From assembly GCA_000818945.1 (NCBI GenBank), contig KN805392.1, forward strand, positions 62,001 to 126,000: a stretch of DNA of 64,000 nucleotides. Reading direction: 5' to 3'. Made by a program: the position numbers and the translations under genes. Numbering within the stretch: the first letter of the stretch is position 1; each line of letters starts with the position of its first letter. Origin of the DNA: Schizochytrium sp. CCTCC M209059. Lineage: Eukaryota > Sar > Bigyra > Thraustochytrida > Thraustochytriidae. Below the pieces are notes generated by a model. The model saw only the letters and a program-made list of their open reading frames with translations, searched no databases and was not told the origin of the DNA. Positions 9,611-20,745 of this stretch are shown in pieces.

Positions 9611-10561
9611 CTACGGAAGGCAGATTTTCATAGTCAATTTGTTCACAAGCGCCATAGTTTCTGTATCGAGACGCTGCGCATGTACAGATTTGGCGTCCTC
9701 GATGGTCTTGTCAAAAAGCCATTGTACACGCTCCTGTAGCATGTCAACAACCGGCTTGAGGTCCGGATTTTCCTCAATGAGGGAGGGAAGTCGATCAGAG
9801 CCGGGGCCGCTGCTCTCGGTGACATCAAGAGTAGACGAAGTTCCGTCAGACTCTGCGCGTGATCGCCTCCTGTCTGAACATTCGGAGCCATTATCATCGG
9901 TGCGATCAGAAGGTTTGCGTGAGAGGGGCGAGAGCGTGGCGTCGAGCTCCGGAGATGGGTCCTCGGACTTGGCATTGGGATTTGAGCCATCTGGATCATC
10001 GCCGTTCGTTTTGAGCGCAAGCTTGGCCTCAAGACGTGCAACCTTGTCTCGAAGCTGCTGATTGGCGTATTGAAGGTCCTGCATTTCCCGCTTGCGCTTG
10101 GCACGGGATTTGCGAGAGGCTGCGGCAATTTGCTCGCGGCGACGCTTCAGCTTGACATCTTCATTGCATGACCACTGTGCGGGGCTTTTCGTTGCAGTCT
10201 TTACGGGCGAAGGGACCACTTGCTGCTCGCGTTGCTGCATGACGGTCGATTTCACTTGCTGAGTTTCCTGCTGTTGCTGCCGCTGCCGATGTTGCTGTTG
10301 CTGCTGGATAAGATGTTGCTGCTCTGCGGCGCGAAGAAGCGGCTCGGCGAGAACACGTGCCTCATCCTCGACAGCGCGTCTTTGCTGCTGCTGCTGCTGC
10401 TGCTGCGAACTGGAGAATCGCGCCAACAATATCTGGCGCAAGAGATTATTATCTACAAGAGCGCCATCCTCGACATTCCGCTCCATCCTGAGAGTCTGTG
10501 CTTGCGTTTGTGTTTGCTGCTGCTGCTGCTGCTGCTGCTGTTGCTGCTGTGCAAAGAGCAT
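9611..10561 (-). CDS. bZIP transcription factor with polyQ N terminus and Ile in place of the invariant Asn
   Basis: 316 residues. A basic region REQIAAASRKSRAKRKRE is followed by a leucine zipper with heptad Leu spaced by seven (QDL, QQL, ARL) and hydrophobic a-positions. Arg and the first Leu keep the N-x7-R-x9-L spacing, but the residue at the Asn position is Ile (codon ATT on the minus strand). The N terminus has two Gln runs, from CAG-type codons, around a conserved-looking NNLLRQILLARF. The middle is Ser/Asp-rich. The C-terminal 60 residues (VVDMLQERVQWLFDKTIEDA) are helical and may be a further dimerisation or partner domain. Nuclear DNA binding is expected, with a shifted target site. 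Target genes are unknown. Confidence 0.88.
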   Translation of the reverse strand: MLFAQQQQQQQQQQQQTQTQAQTLRMERNVEDGALVDNNLLRQILLARFSSSQQQQQQQQRRAVEDEARVLAEPLLRAAEQQHLIQQQQQHRQRQQQQETQQVKSTVMQQREQQVVPSPVKTATKSPAQWSCNEDVKLKRRREQIAAASRKSRAKRKREMQDLQYANQQLRDKVARLEAKLALKTNGDDPDGSNPNAKSEDPSPELDATLSPLSRKPSDRTDDNGSECSDRRRSRAESDGTSSTLDVTESSGPGSDRLPSLIEENPDLKPVVDMLQERVQWLFDKTIEDAKSVHAQRLDTETMALVNKLTMKICLP

Positions 10562-10972
10562 CTCCTAACGCCAGGGTTGGGACTGTCTGGCTGGACCAGG
10601 CCCTCGCGATTGCAAAAACTCTCTCGCCTTGACTTCGGGCTCGTACCAACGTCAAGCCACGCGCTCGCCGTTCCTCACGGAGCGATGCTGCCTGCCTACG
10701 CCGCACGCCGCAGTCTGGCCGCGGCCTCTCCGTTTGGTTGATTAGCTCGGTTGCCTGGACGTGATGCGCTCGATGCGCGATGGGCCGGCCGGCTCTGCCT
10801 TGCTCGCCTCCAGGGACCCGACCCGACCCACTCGCCTGCAGGCCAGCTCCGTGCTACTCTCCCGAGCGCACAACGTCGCGGCCCCAACCTCGGGCTCGGG
10901 CTCGGGCTCGGGCTCGCGCTGGCGCGGCGGGATCGACGCTGCGTTCGCCTCGCTGAGACCGAGGCGCTCCGC

Positions 10973-11028
10973 TCGAGGTCTCGAGGTCTCGAGGTTTCGA
11001 GGTTTCGAGGTTTTGAGGTTTTGAAATT
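10973..11028 (+). repeat. Seven-copy 8-bp array (tcgaggtc to ttgaaatt)
   Basis: Seven consecutive 8-bp units change stepwise: tcgaggtc twice, tcgaggtt three times, then ttgaggtt and ttgaaatt. The graded change points to local slippage plus C-to-T drift toward one end. Confidence 0.75.
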
Positions 11029-11899
11029 GCAATGCGCGCCGATTCGAATCGAATTGAATCGAGCGGCGCTCGCGCACAGCCGGACGGGGAAGAGCGGAAA
11101 TCAGGATTGGCGGAAAGGCGACTTGGTGCAAGTCGACCTGAAGGCGGAGAAAGCGAAGCAAAGCGGAGCAAAGCGGAGCAAAGCGGAGCACTGCAAAGCG
11201 GAGCGGAGCGGCGGCGAAGGGACTCGAAGAAAGAGAGAAAGAAAAAAAAAAAGAGGGAAACAAGGAAAGAATGAAGGGAAGAAAGAAAGCGATCGAGCGA
11301 CCGAGCGACCGAGCGATCGGCCGGAATCGAGAACGGGAGCTTGAGCGCGTCGCGCGAAACTCGCGAAGGCCAGCGCAGCTCGCGCGGCTCGCGCGCTCGG
11401 CCTCGGTCTCGGGAAGGGGCCCGGGCGGGGTCCGAGGCGCAGAGACCGAAGAAGGAAAGTGAACGAAAAGAAAAAGGGCCTGCGCCGCGCCAACCGGCTG
11501 CCGTCTGTCTGCCCTTGCCGCGTCGACACTAATGTAGACACGCGATTGTCCTCTCTTGCCGCCACGCTCTGCACGGCGACGAACGGAAGGGAACCCCGCA
11601 GCCGCGTCGCAATCGTGCTTGCGCGAACATGCCTGCGATGAGTCCCTCGAGCTGAGGCACTCGCCGCGGGGACAGGGGTGCGCGGAGCGGGGACAGGGGT
11701 GTGCGAGTTGAGAGCGCGGCGGCCGGGGACCCCGGTGTGCGCGTCAACGGCTATGACGCTCATCATGATAGCAACCAATGGCCGCTCCCGCTGCCGCACG
11801 CACAGCGCGTGCAAGCCAGCCTTGCTTGGTAAAACGGGGGAGAGGGGGGCAGGGCAAGGACTAGAGCGTGCGCAGTGCGTACGCGGGACATGGACGTAG

Positions 11900-11907
11900 T
11901 ATATAAG
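11900..11907 (+). promoter_or_regulatory. TATA box upstream of the LRR scaffold gene
   Basis: TATATAAG lies about 340 bp before the ATG at 12248, in otherwise GC-rich DNA. Transcription would start near 11930. It predicts a leader of roughly 300 nt, unless a 5' intron is present. Confidence 0.5.
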
Positions 11908-12247
11908 GACGGCCGCAAGCAACTAGTTAGCTAGCATTGCTAGTTGGCGGTTAGCGACATAGCGAGCGACAGAGTAAACAACATCGTGAGCGAGCGAACG
12001 AACGTTGTGAAAGACCAAAATAATAAAAGAAGCCGCGCGAGGCGCCAAGAGCTCGGTGCGAAGGTGTCTTCAAGCTCGCGTTAGGAAAACAGACAGGCAG
12101 GAAGTCGGTGCTAACGCAGAGCTGTTCACTGCAGCGACGGCGCTCCCTTGTGCGATCAAGCGCGCTAGGAACTGGAGCTTGGCGCAATCGTATTGAACGT
12201 GGGCGAGGCAGATTGCAAGCGCCATCGACGTACGTTCCCGCGGCCCC

Positions 12248-12766
12248 ATGATTGCCGGGGACGAGGATGAAGACGCAAGCCTCATTGTCGCGGACTTTGA
12301 GGAGGATGACAACGTGTACCGCTACGAAGACGGCACCGGCGACGGTCGCGGATGGGTTCCGCCTCCTCCCTCGGAAGCGAGCGCAAGCGTCTTTGTGACG
12401 GCGCCACTGCGCAGCCGCGCCGCTGCTGCCGACAGACGTAGTTGGCAACGCGTCTCAGCCCCTACGCGCGACGCCTTTGGCAAGTCCACGGCTCTATGGG
12501 AAGATGGCCAGACTAAGGCCGTCTCTACGTCCGCCAAAAGTTCTCAACAAGACGCTAGCAAAAACTATATCATTGCTGGTATTGACTGCGTGGCCATTGT
12601 CAAGCGCCTCCGCAATTGCTGGCTGCTTTCTGGTGAAAGTGCTCCCGAGGCGACCGCAGCGTCCACAGCGCTCGCTCTCAAGCTCTCTCTTGCTGACAAA
12701 GCCTTCGAAAATCCAGAAGCCTGGCTTGACGCTGTCATCCAATCTCATCAGCAACAGCAGCGGCAA

Positions 12767-12835
<69 letters not shown>

Positions 12836-15800
12836 ACTTCGTCTTTGATGTCGGGAGGGGACTCGGCACACCCGCAGGCGAAAGTATACGAGTGGGAGCA
12901 AAGGTGGGCAAGCGCAGACGCCCACGAGCGCGAAGAAGCGGCAGCGCGCATCCGTAGTCTTGCGCTCGCAATACGTCGCGCACTGGTGGCCGAAGCAGCC
13001 TTCGAAAGCATCGAAACTGCCGAAGATACTATACTCGAAGCCGTCCGCAAGGAGGGACTCGAAGATAAGGAAGCTAACGAAGATGAAGATCAAGGCACAC
13101 GGCTCGTAGCCCACGCCGCAACCCGGCTGCAGGCGACATGGCGCGGTTTTAAATCGCGCCACATCATTGCAGACCTCGAGAAAAAGGAGCTTCTCGATCT
13201 GGAGGCAGGTATTGCTCACGATCGGGAGGCCTTCAGGAAACGGGACGTTGCCAAACTCCAGCGTATTGCGAGGCAAAGAGCAACCAAAAGATATGAACTT
13301 CTTCGTACGCAGTTCGGCTCCGACGAGGCGTCCAAGAGTGCCAACGCAGGACCGAATCGGCTGCGTCTGACCCCAGGACTCGAGACCGCACGCCTCTGCG
13401 CTCTCCCGGAGATGGGCTCGATTCAGCAGGAAATGGGTTTTGCTTTCGACATTTTCATCCACAAGTTATGGAAAGTCTGTGTAACACTTCGCGCGCAAAT
13501 CACGGAGCGCGACGCGACGCGCAGCCTGCTTGACTTCGAGGCTGATCTGCGTGAGCTTCCGAGTTTTGGCGCAGATGGCCGCGTCTCTCGGGAAGATCTC
13601 GAAGCCTATTTTGCTACCTACGCGTCCTCGCTCACGACACATGAGCGAGACTTCTTCTTGGCCGTCCTCGACAGCGCGGGTGATGGCCTCATTCCCATCA
13701 CTCGCGTCGCAGGACTCGCGCGTGGGGCGCTTTCGGACCGAAGGCATCTCGCTGCCAACTGGGCATTCGAAAAGCTATACTTTGAGCCCATGGCTGTACC
13801 AAAGTCGGATAGGCTGGCAAATCTCATTGAATTCTATACACAGTTTGCACCCTCCAAGCTCGAGGAAAACAAAGCGCAAACTGTTCATCAAAGGTACAAG
13901 GACAACGAGCGTGTCAACAAAGATCTCTTTCAAAAGCTCTACGCAAAGCACGCACCTTGGCTTTCGCCTCCGGAACACCTCTGGAGTCGTCGAGCACAGC
14001 GTGCTCTTGCTGAGAGACACTGTCTGGCACCTGCAGCTGAGGTCGTCGCGAGATATCGTAGCCTACTCAACAGGACCAACAACCTCGTCGCGGGGGACTC
14101 AAACGCTGCTGGACAGCTTGAGCCCAAAACGCGCAATGCTCTTTCACAAGCGCTTGCAAGCCTCGAGACTGCAATGCAGCCACCTCGTGAAGACGCTCAC
14201 AACACGCTGCTACCGTCCATGACGCGTGCTGACTGGCTCACCTTTCATGCTGAACTCAGTGCTGGTATCGGCGATGATGAAATCTTCGAGGGCATCATCT
14301 GCGATGCCAATGATATTAGACGAGAAAAGTGGATGCAGTTTGCAGAGAAACGTGCCCGTCGCGACCTTATGCTTCGCGACAAGTGGGCCATCGATCGCAT
14401 CCTTCACGATGCTGAAGACCGCAAAATGAACAAGTTGCGCTCGAGGTTGTCGGCGCGTAACTTTGAAGACTACGAACGAGACCTGTACGAGGTCCTGCGC
14501 AAGGTTCGCGGCGCCTTCTTACGCGTATGCGGAACTGACCGCACCCTCGACAATCTGGAGCGCGAGTTTCAAGAGGCGCCAAGTTTTGGCGATGATCGGA
14601 AACTTTCGCGCCGAGATTTTCGAGCAGCGCTCACTCGATATGGGATCATCCTCACGCGCGAAGAGACCAAGACACTCTTGATGCACTATGACACGGAAAA
14701 TGCAGGCTCTATCAGCATCGACGCCTTCTTTTATGGCATTCGTGCGGCCAGAGCTGCACGCACCGCGAGGGCTCGCGTCGCTAATGAAAACCAGACGACG
14801 GGAGATATTGGCAAACGTCAGCGCCGCTGGACCAAGGCTGTGCGCCGGGCCTTGGTCCCTGAACGCGAGAAACACTGGGTCCGATACCAGGATGAAAGCG
14901 GACGCCCCTATTGGTCGTGCCGACTTACAGGCGAGCGAACATGGGTCAAGCCGCGTCACTTTGAACGCAGTGATAAGGCTAAGTGGGAGTCGGAAACGAA
15001 GCGTCGCGTGCAGTGGGCGCTGCAGACCTTAAAGAAATACTATGTTCAAGCGAACGCCACGCTTGACGCCCAACTTGCCGTCATAGGCGGTATCGCCACC
15101 CGAGTTTTGGCGCTGCCCTCGCATGGGCTCTCGAGCCTTCCACAAAGTATATTTGCCAGCCCCGCTCTACGACAAATGACGCACCTGCTGCTCGATGGTA
15201 ACGCACTGAGCGCAGTACCGCGTGCGCTTCTCGATCTGAGATCGCTGCGATACATGAGCATGTGTCACAATAACATTACCAAGCTCGATGCAATCGACCT
15301 TCGCGCTCAGGACAGCTGCTTCACGAACCTTTGCACCTTGCGACTCTCTCACAATTGCCTGCAGCAGATCCCCAAGGCTTTAAGTGCTCTCTCGACGCTG
15401 CGAGAGCTGGTGCTCGATCATAACCAAATCGCAACTGTTGCCAGCGGCGCATTTGCAGGCCTCGAGCTCAGCGTCTTGGAGCTTTCCTCTAATCGCATTC
15501 GCGCTCTCCCCGAGGACGAAGCGGACTGGATCAGCATGGCTTCGAAACTTACCACTCTTAACCTCCGCAACAACCAGCTCAGCACAGCACCGCGCCCACT
15601 AGGTGATTGCCTTGGGGCCTTGGTGGATCTCGATCTCGGCGACAATCGAATTGCCGCTTTGCCGGAGTCATTTGGCTCGGGCTTGGGGTCGCTGAAAACC
15701 CTTCACCTCGAAGGCAACAACTTGCTTCGCTTGCCGAGTGGAGTAGGACGCGCGAAATCGTTAGAGACGCTCACACTGCAACATAACGCGCTCGCTGAGC

Positions 15801-18244
15801 TTCCAGATTCTTTGTGCTCGCTTGCCGCTCTCCGCGAGCTGCGTGTCAATAATAATCGTCTGGCCGCGCTTCCGGATCGTATCGGCGACTTGGAGTCGCT
15901 CAAGTCGCTGAAGCTGCAATGCAACAGACTGACGCGCCTTCCGGCCAACTTTGCTAGCCTCTCGTCGCTCACGGAATGCTGGCTGCACCAAAATGACATT
16001 GAGGTCCTGCCGACTGGCGTGCCGCCCATGCTCGAGAAATGGAAGCTTCACAACAACCGTCTGCGGGATCTCCCAGCCTCGATTGGGGAGCAGGGCTCGC
16101 GGCTCACGCATCTTGATCTGGCCGGAAACTTGATTCGTCAACTGCCGCGCTCTTTTTACCGTTTGTGCGCGCTGTCTTCATTGCGTCTCGAGGGAAACCC
16201 TCTCGAGGAGCGCCTCGCCGAGGTTGCGCAAAAGGGCAAATTCCGAACACACGACGAGGAGAATTATGGCATTCTTTTGCGCAAACTCATCGACGGCCTC
16301 AAAAGCTACGACCTTGAAAATCGCGTCGACACCGCTTTGGGCGTCACGGTGGCACAGGCGATGCGCGAGTCTGCGTATGAGCTGCAAGAAAAACTCCAGC
16401 AGGCCAAGGAAGTCGCTCTTGGCGTCAGCGCTCAACGTGCGGCCCAGCGCGCCGAGAGCACGGGCGCGAGTGACGAGGGTACCCAAGGCGTAAAGGCTGC
16501 CGTGGGACGTGGCCGGTCGTCGACACAGCAGGCACTTGCGCGATGTTTGCGTAGATTTGCGACCAAAGAAGCCATTGCCGACCGCGACGGGGAGATTTCC
16601 AGGAAGGGGTTTCAGACCTGCATCCAGGTCGTAGGAAACTTGCTGACGCCCTCCGAGGTCGCGCGACTCACGGCGCGAGTCATTGTTAACTTTCAGCACG
16701 AAGACAAGCCCGAGCTCATCTGCTTTGAGGCCTTTGTTGACTCTCTGGAGCACGTTACTCGCGTTGGCAGTTTACGCGAGCAGCCAGACAAGTTTGCGGC
16801 TCGGAATTTTGAGGTCGCGCGTGCTGTCATTCGATTCTGCGCCGCGCAGCACAGTCGGGCCACCACGAATGCAGCGCGCAGACTCGTCAAGTCCCCATCG
16901 AGTACCAAAGCCTCTGCACGAAGCGCGCACTCGAAAACGCCACGCGCGCAAGGCTCGTCTCGCACGGGGGGCGTCGCGAAGGCGGACGTGCTGAAAAACT
17001 TGCACGAGCGCAACCAAGAGCTCGACAAGGAAATTTCGCAGCTGCAGCGGAATCTGGGCATGGCGCAGAAGAAGGCCACTATTGTCCTCGAATATGACCG
17101 TCTCGAGCAGCAACGAAGTGTCTTTGGAGGCACTAAGAGCGCGGCTTCGGATCGCCCCCAGTCCGCCATCCCTTCGCGGCAGCGAAAGTCTCGCGGGAGA
17201 GGCCCTGCGAGGCCGTCAACTGCCAGTCCGCAGCATGTCTCACCCCGAAGCCAGCGTTGTGGTGCCGCCAAGAACGATGAGACTGAGGAGCTGTGGGCCG
17301 CTCTTCGTGTCAAAAATCGCGAGGTCCAGGCGCTGCGTCGTACGTTGCAGCAGACGCAAGCCATGGCCAATCATTACAACGAAGAGATTGCGCAGGAAGT
17401 GCGCAGTGTCGAGGAGCGCCGCAAACGCAAAGCAAAGAAAGACGATACGCAAAACTTGAGCGTCGAGGAGCGGGAGCGACGGGCCGCAGAGAAGGAGCGG
17501 CGCAAAAAGCTTCGCGGGATTTTTGATCGGCACGCAGAAAAGGAGTTACAAGCACTGGGTACCGCAGGCGTAGGGAACGCCGGCGTGCCTCTCAGCCAGC
17601 ACAAGCGAGTGATTGCTAAGGGCCGCATGATCGCCGCTCTCGGAGACTTTTTCCGCCAGTTTGGCAATGGACGCTTTGACGCCACAGACAGCAAGGACTG
17701 GCAGGCCCGACTTCTTGGCGCTGTCGACGAGGCCTTTACTGGCGGGCAGCGCGACGCGAAGACCGGGACTTTTGTTGCGTACGACCAGCAAGGCAAGGGT
17801 GCTCTTGAATGGACAGAATTTCTGCGTTTCGTAGGTGAGCTCGAACAGCGTCTCACATTGGCTTCTGAGAATGCCGCGGCTGAGCGCGCACAAGGGGATG
17901 AAAGGGAGGAGAGGGAGGAAAAGGAGGTAGAGGAGGTAGAGGAGGGTACAACTCCCGGCAGTGAACGCGAGGCTCCGCTCGTCTCCACATCTCCCGACAA
18001 TGCCTCGTCGGGATTCTCTGTTTTCGTGGACTTTATTGCATCTGTGTCCCGCACAAAGACCATCACGCTCCCAAGCGATGCGGAGACTGTCGGCAAGCTC
18101 AAGACGCGTCTTGCCTTTAGCGAAGCGCTTCCAGTAGAGAGTATTATACTCCTTTACAAAGGTAAGCGACTCGCGGACAGTCTCTCCATACGTCAAGCTG
18201 GGGTCAAGGCTGGCGCTCACGTCAAGTTGCTCATGCGGCAGTAG
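12248..18244 (+). CDS. Giant scaffold protein: IQ, EF-hand-like, WW, leucine-rich repeats, ubiquitin-like C terminus
   Basis: 1998 residues in one uninterrupted frame. Order of parts: polyQ (about 167-196, alternating CAG/CAA); IQ motif RLQATWRGFKSR (about 290-305); EF-hand-like pairs at about 430-480 and 763-830; a WW domain (HWVRYQDESGRPYWSC...TWVKP, about 876-903); about 15 leucine-rich repeats of the short LPxxI type (about 948-1318); another EF-like segment (DRDGEIS); coiled coil; an EF-like YDQQGKGALEWTEF; and a final 76-residue ubiquitin-like fold (FSVFVDFIA to LLMRQ, 1923-1998). It lacks a terminal Gly-Gly, so it cannot be conjugated like ubiquitin. IQ plus EF suggests Ca/calmodulin-linked scaffolding; no catalytic domain is visible. 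Exact partners are unknown. Confidence 0.85.
12748..12836 (+). repeat. CAG/CAA repeat encoding polyglutamine
   Basis: A regular (CAACAG)n hexamer array inside the scaffold gene. Alternation of CAA and CAG weakens pure CAG slippage. Confidence 0.9.
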
Positions 18245-18714
<470 letters not shown>

Positions 18715-20523
18715 TTGCCGCCGCCAGAGACCAGACCCGGGCCCGGACCTGGAGACAAGGCTGTGCGCGCGCGCGAGATGGTCTCGCGCAGTCAGCGACG
18801 GCGGCGCGCGCGCGCCGAGCCCGAAGATGCCGCAGCAGCCGCCGAGGCCGCGCGGCAAAAGCGCGAGGAGGCGCGAAAGTTGCGCGAAGCGGCTCTTGCC
18901 AAAGCCGAAGCCAACGCAGATCTGCTCAAGGCCCAGCTGGTGGTCCCGGAGGGCGTGAGCGAGCTCAAGAAACCTGCGCACAAAAGGCGCAAAGTACAGT
19001 CTCGAGGCGTCTCCAACGCCACCCATGTAGATGCTACCGTGGAGGAGCAGTGCGAGCAATGGGGCATTGACGCGCAGCTGGGCGAAAATTTGCGCTCCTT
19101 ACTAAAGATTGAGCGCTTCTTTGCGATCCAGGTGCGCGCCATCTCCAAATTTCTTGCATCTTCGGGTGATCTGTGCATTTCTGCCCCGACAGGTAGTGGC
19201 AAAACGCTCATCTTTGCGGTGCCGATTGTTGCGAGCCTTGTAAATCGTGTCGTGCAGCGGGTGCGCGCTCTCATCCTCTTGCCCACACGCGAGCTCGCGC
19301 TGCAGTGTCGCAGCGTTCTTGATGCTCTATGCACAGACACAAAACTCGTTGTGGCATGCAGTATCGGTCAGACCTCGTTTGAGCAGGCCGAGACGGCAGT
19401 CTGCGCCTGTGACATCCTTGTCTGCACGCCCGGACGGCTCGTGGATCACCTCAAGTTGACTACTGGCTTTACTCTGGAGCACCTCAACTTTTTCGTCATG
19501 GACGAGGCCGATCGTCTGCTGTCTCAAAGATACCAGGGTTGGCTCGAGAAGATTTACGAGGCAACTTTTAGCGACAAGACTGGCCATGCCGTCTGGGACG
19601 GCGGTCGCTTAATGCTGCATGCCTCTTCAGCGCGTTCACAGTTTGGGAACAATGTCGCTTCGCATCGTTTCGACGAGCCCGTCTTGCGCAGAGTATTGTG
19701 TTCTGCCACGCTGACGCGTGATCCGGCACAACTTGCTGCTCTCAATCTACGCCGGCCCATTTATGTCACCTTGCACGTGTCACACAATACCGGCGAGGCG
19801 GCGCCTGGTCCAGATGCAGCTGCTATCGAAGATCAAACTCTTGACAAAGAGTCTCAACAAGAAGTGGGGGACAATGGGGCCCTCGATACGGCCCGGGCCC
19901 AGTATGGCGAAGACGAGAACCCGATCCAAGGCTTTGCGTTGCCCGAATCCCTCAAGGATCACATTCTCGTATGCAAATCTCAACAAAAGCCTCTTGCTCT
20001 GGTACAGCTCATTAAATCCTTCGAGGGTGCACCTAGTCTGGTTTTTGCGGCGTCCGTGGAAGCCACGCATCGTCTCGCGGTCTTTCTGAAATTGCTGTTG
20101 GGCGAATCGGTTGCCGAAATTTCTTCCTCGCAATCGCAAAAGAAGCGCTCCAACATTCTTTCGCGACTGAATGATGGTAAGATCTCAACTGTAATTGTGT
20201 CGGATGTGATGGCTCGCGGCATTGACCTCGACAATCTCCGCAACGTGGTCAATTACGATATTCCAGGCCACACCAAGGCCTACGTACACCGCGTGGGACG
20301 TGTGGCTCGTGCAGGCAGAGTTGGCAGCAGTTTTACAATTCTCCAGCCCAAAGAAGTTCGTTTTTACAAACGCATGCGCGCACAGATTCACCATCAGACA
20401 CCAACGGAGATCCACTTTGATGAAGCTTTGATCCAGGAAAGTTTGGAAGAGATTCAGTCTTCCCTCGAACAGATGAAGACGCAGGTCAAGGAAGAGGCTC
20501 GTGCCAAGCGTCGCGGTCGCTAA
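18715..20523 (+). CDS. DDX51: DEAD-box RNA helicase, DDX51/Dbp6-like
   Basis: 602 residues with a full set of DEAD-box motifs: I APTGSGKT (about 158), Ia PTRELA, Ib TPGRLVDH, II DEAD (263), III SAT (about 331), IV region SLVFAASVEATHRL, V RGIDLDN and VI HRVGRVARAGR. The LRRVLCSATLTRDP block, the LP-x-x-L lead into domain 2 and the degenerate IV motif fit DDX51/Dbp6, which acts in the nucleolus on 60S pre-ribosomes. An N-terminal extension of about 100 residues is Arg/Ala-rich coiled coil with a nuclear-localisation-like KKPAHKRRK. DDX52 or DDX31 families are less likely. The gene is convergent with NOM1, another ribosome-assembly factor. Confidence 0.85.
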   Translation: MPPPETRPGPGPGDKAVRAREMVSRSQRRRRARAEPEDAAAAAEAARQKREEARKLREAALAKAEANADLLKAQLVVPEGVSELKKPAHKRRKVQSRGVSNATHVDATVEEQCEQWGIDAQLGENLRSLLKIERFFAIQVRAISKFLASSGDLCISAPTGSGKTLIFAVPIVASLVNRVVQRVRALILLPTRELALQCRSVLDALCTDTKLVVACSIGQTSFEQAETAVCACDILVCTPGRLVDHLKLTTGFTLEHLNFFVMDEADRLLSQRYQGWLEKIYEATFSDKTGHAVWDGGRLMLHASSARSQFGNNVASHRFDEPVLRRVLCSATLTRDPAQLAALNLRRPIYVTLHVSHNTGEAAPGPDAAAIEDQTLDKESQQEVGDNGALDTARAQYGEDENPIQGFALPESLKDHILVCKSQQKPLALVQLIKSFEGAPSLVFAASVEATHRLAVFLKLLLGESVAEISSSQSQKKRSNILSRLNDGKISTVIVSDVMARGIDLDNLRNVVNYDIPGHTKAYVHRVGRVARAGRVGSSFTILQPKEVRFYKRMRAQIHHQTPTEIHFDEALIQESLEEIQSSLEQMKTQVKEEARAKRRGR

Positions 20524-20745
20524 TGCGCTTAACGGCGGCGATATTGATGATGATACTATCAGCTCTTAGGGCTCGGTCCCGTCTGGACTGGTTCGTCACG
20601 TGTGTACAATTTCACCCCAAACAAATATTCTGCTTTTGATTGTTAGCGTTTTCGCTGCTTTTTCAAGTGCTTCTCTTCTTTTTTAAAAATGCCTTGTCCA
20701 ATGCTTTAGGCCCACTTTGATCTTCTTTTTTTTTGTCCAAATGAT

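Larger units (their letters stand above)
10562..12247. other. 1.7-kb intergenic region, repeat-rich, with TATA box
   Basis: No supported gene. It holds GGGCTC direct repeats near 10891-10915, an 8-bp array at 10973-11028, AGCAAAGCGG repeats near 11155-11190, purine-rich tracts to about 11330, and a TATA box at 11900 serving the large LRR gene. Long open frames here are Arg/Ser/Pro low complexity. Confidence 0.6.

Noticed and set aside
10742..11922. Overlapping frames on both strands in the bZIP-LRR spacer
   Set aside because: Low-complexity Arg/Ser/Pro sequence from repeats in GC-rich DNA; no domain.
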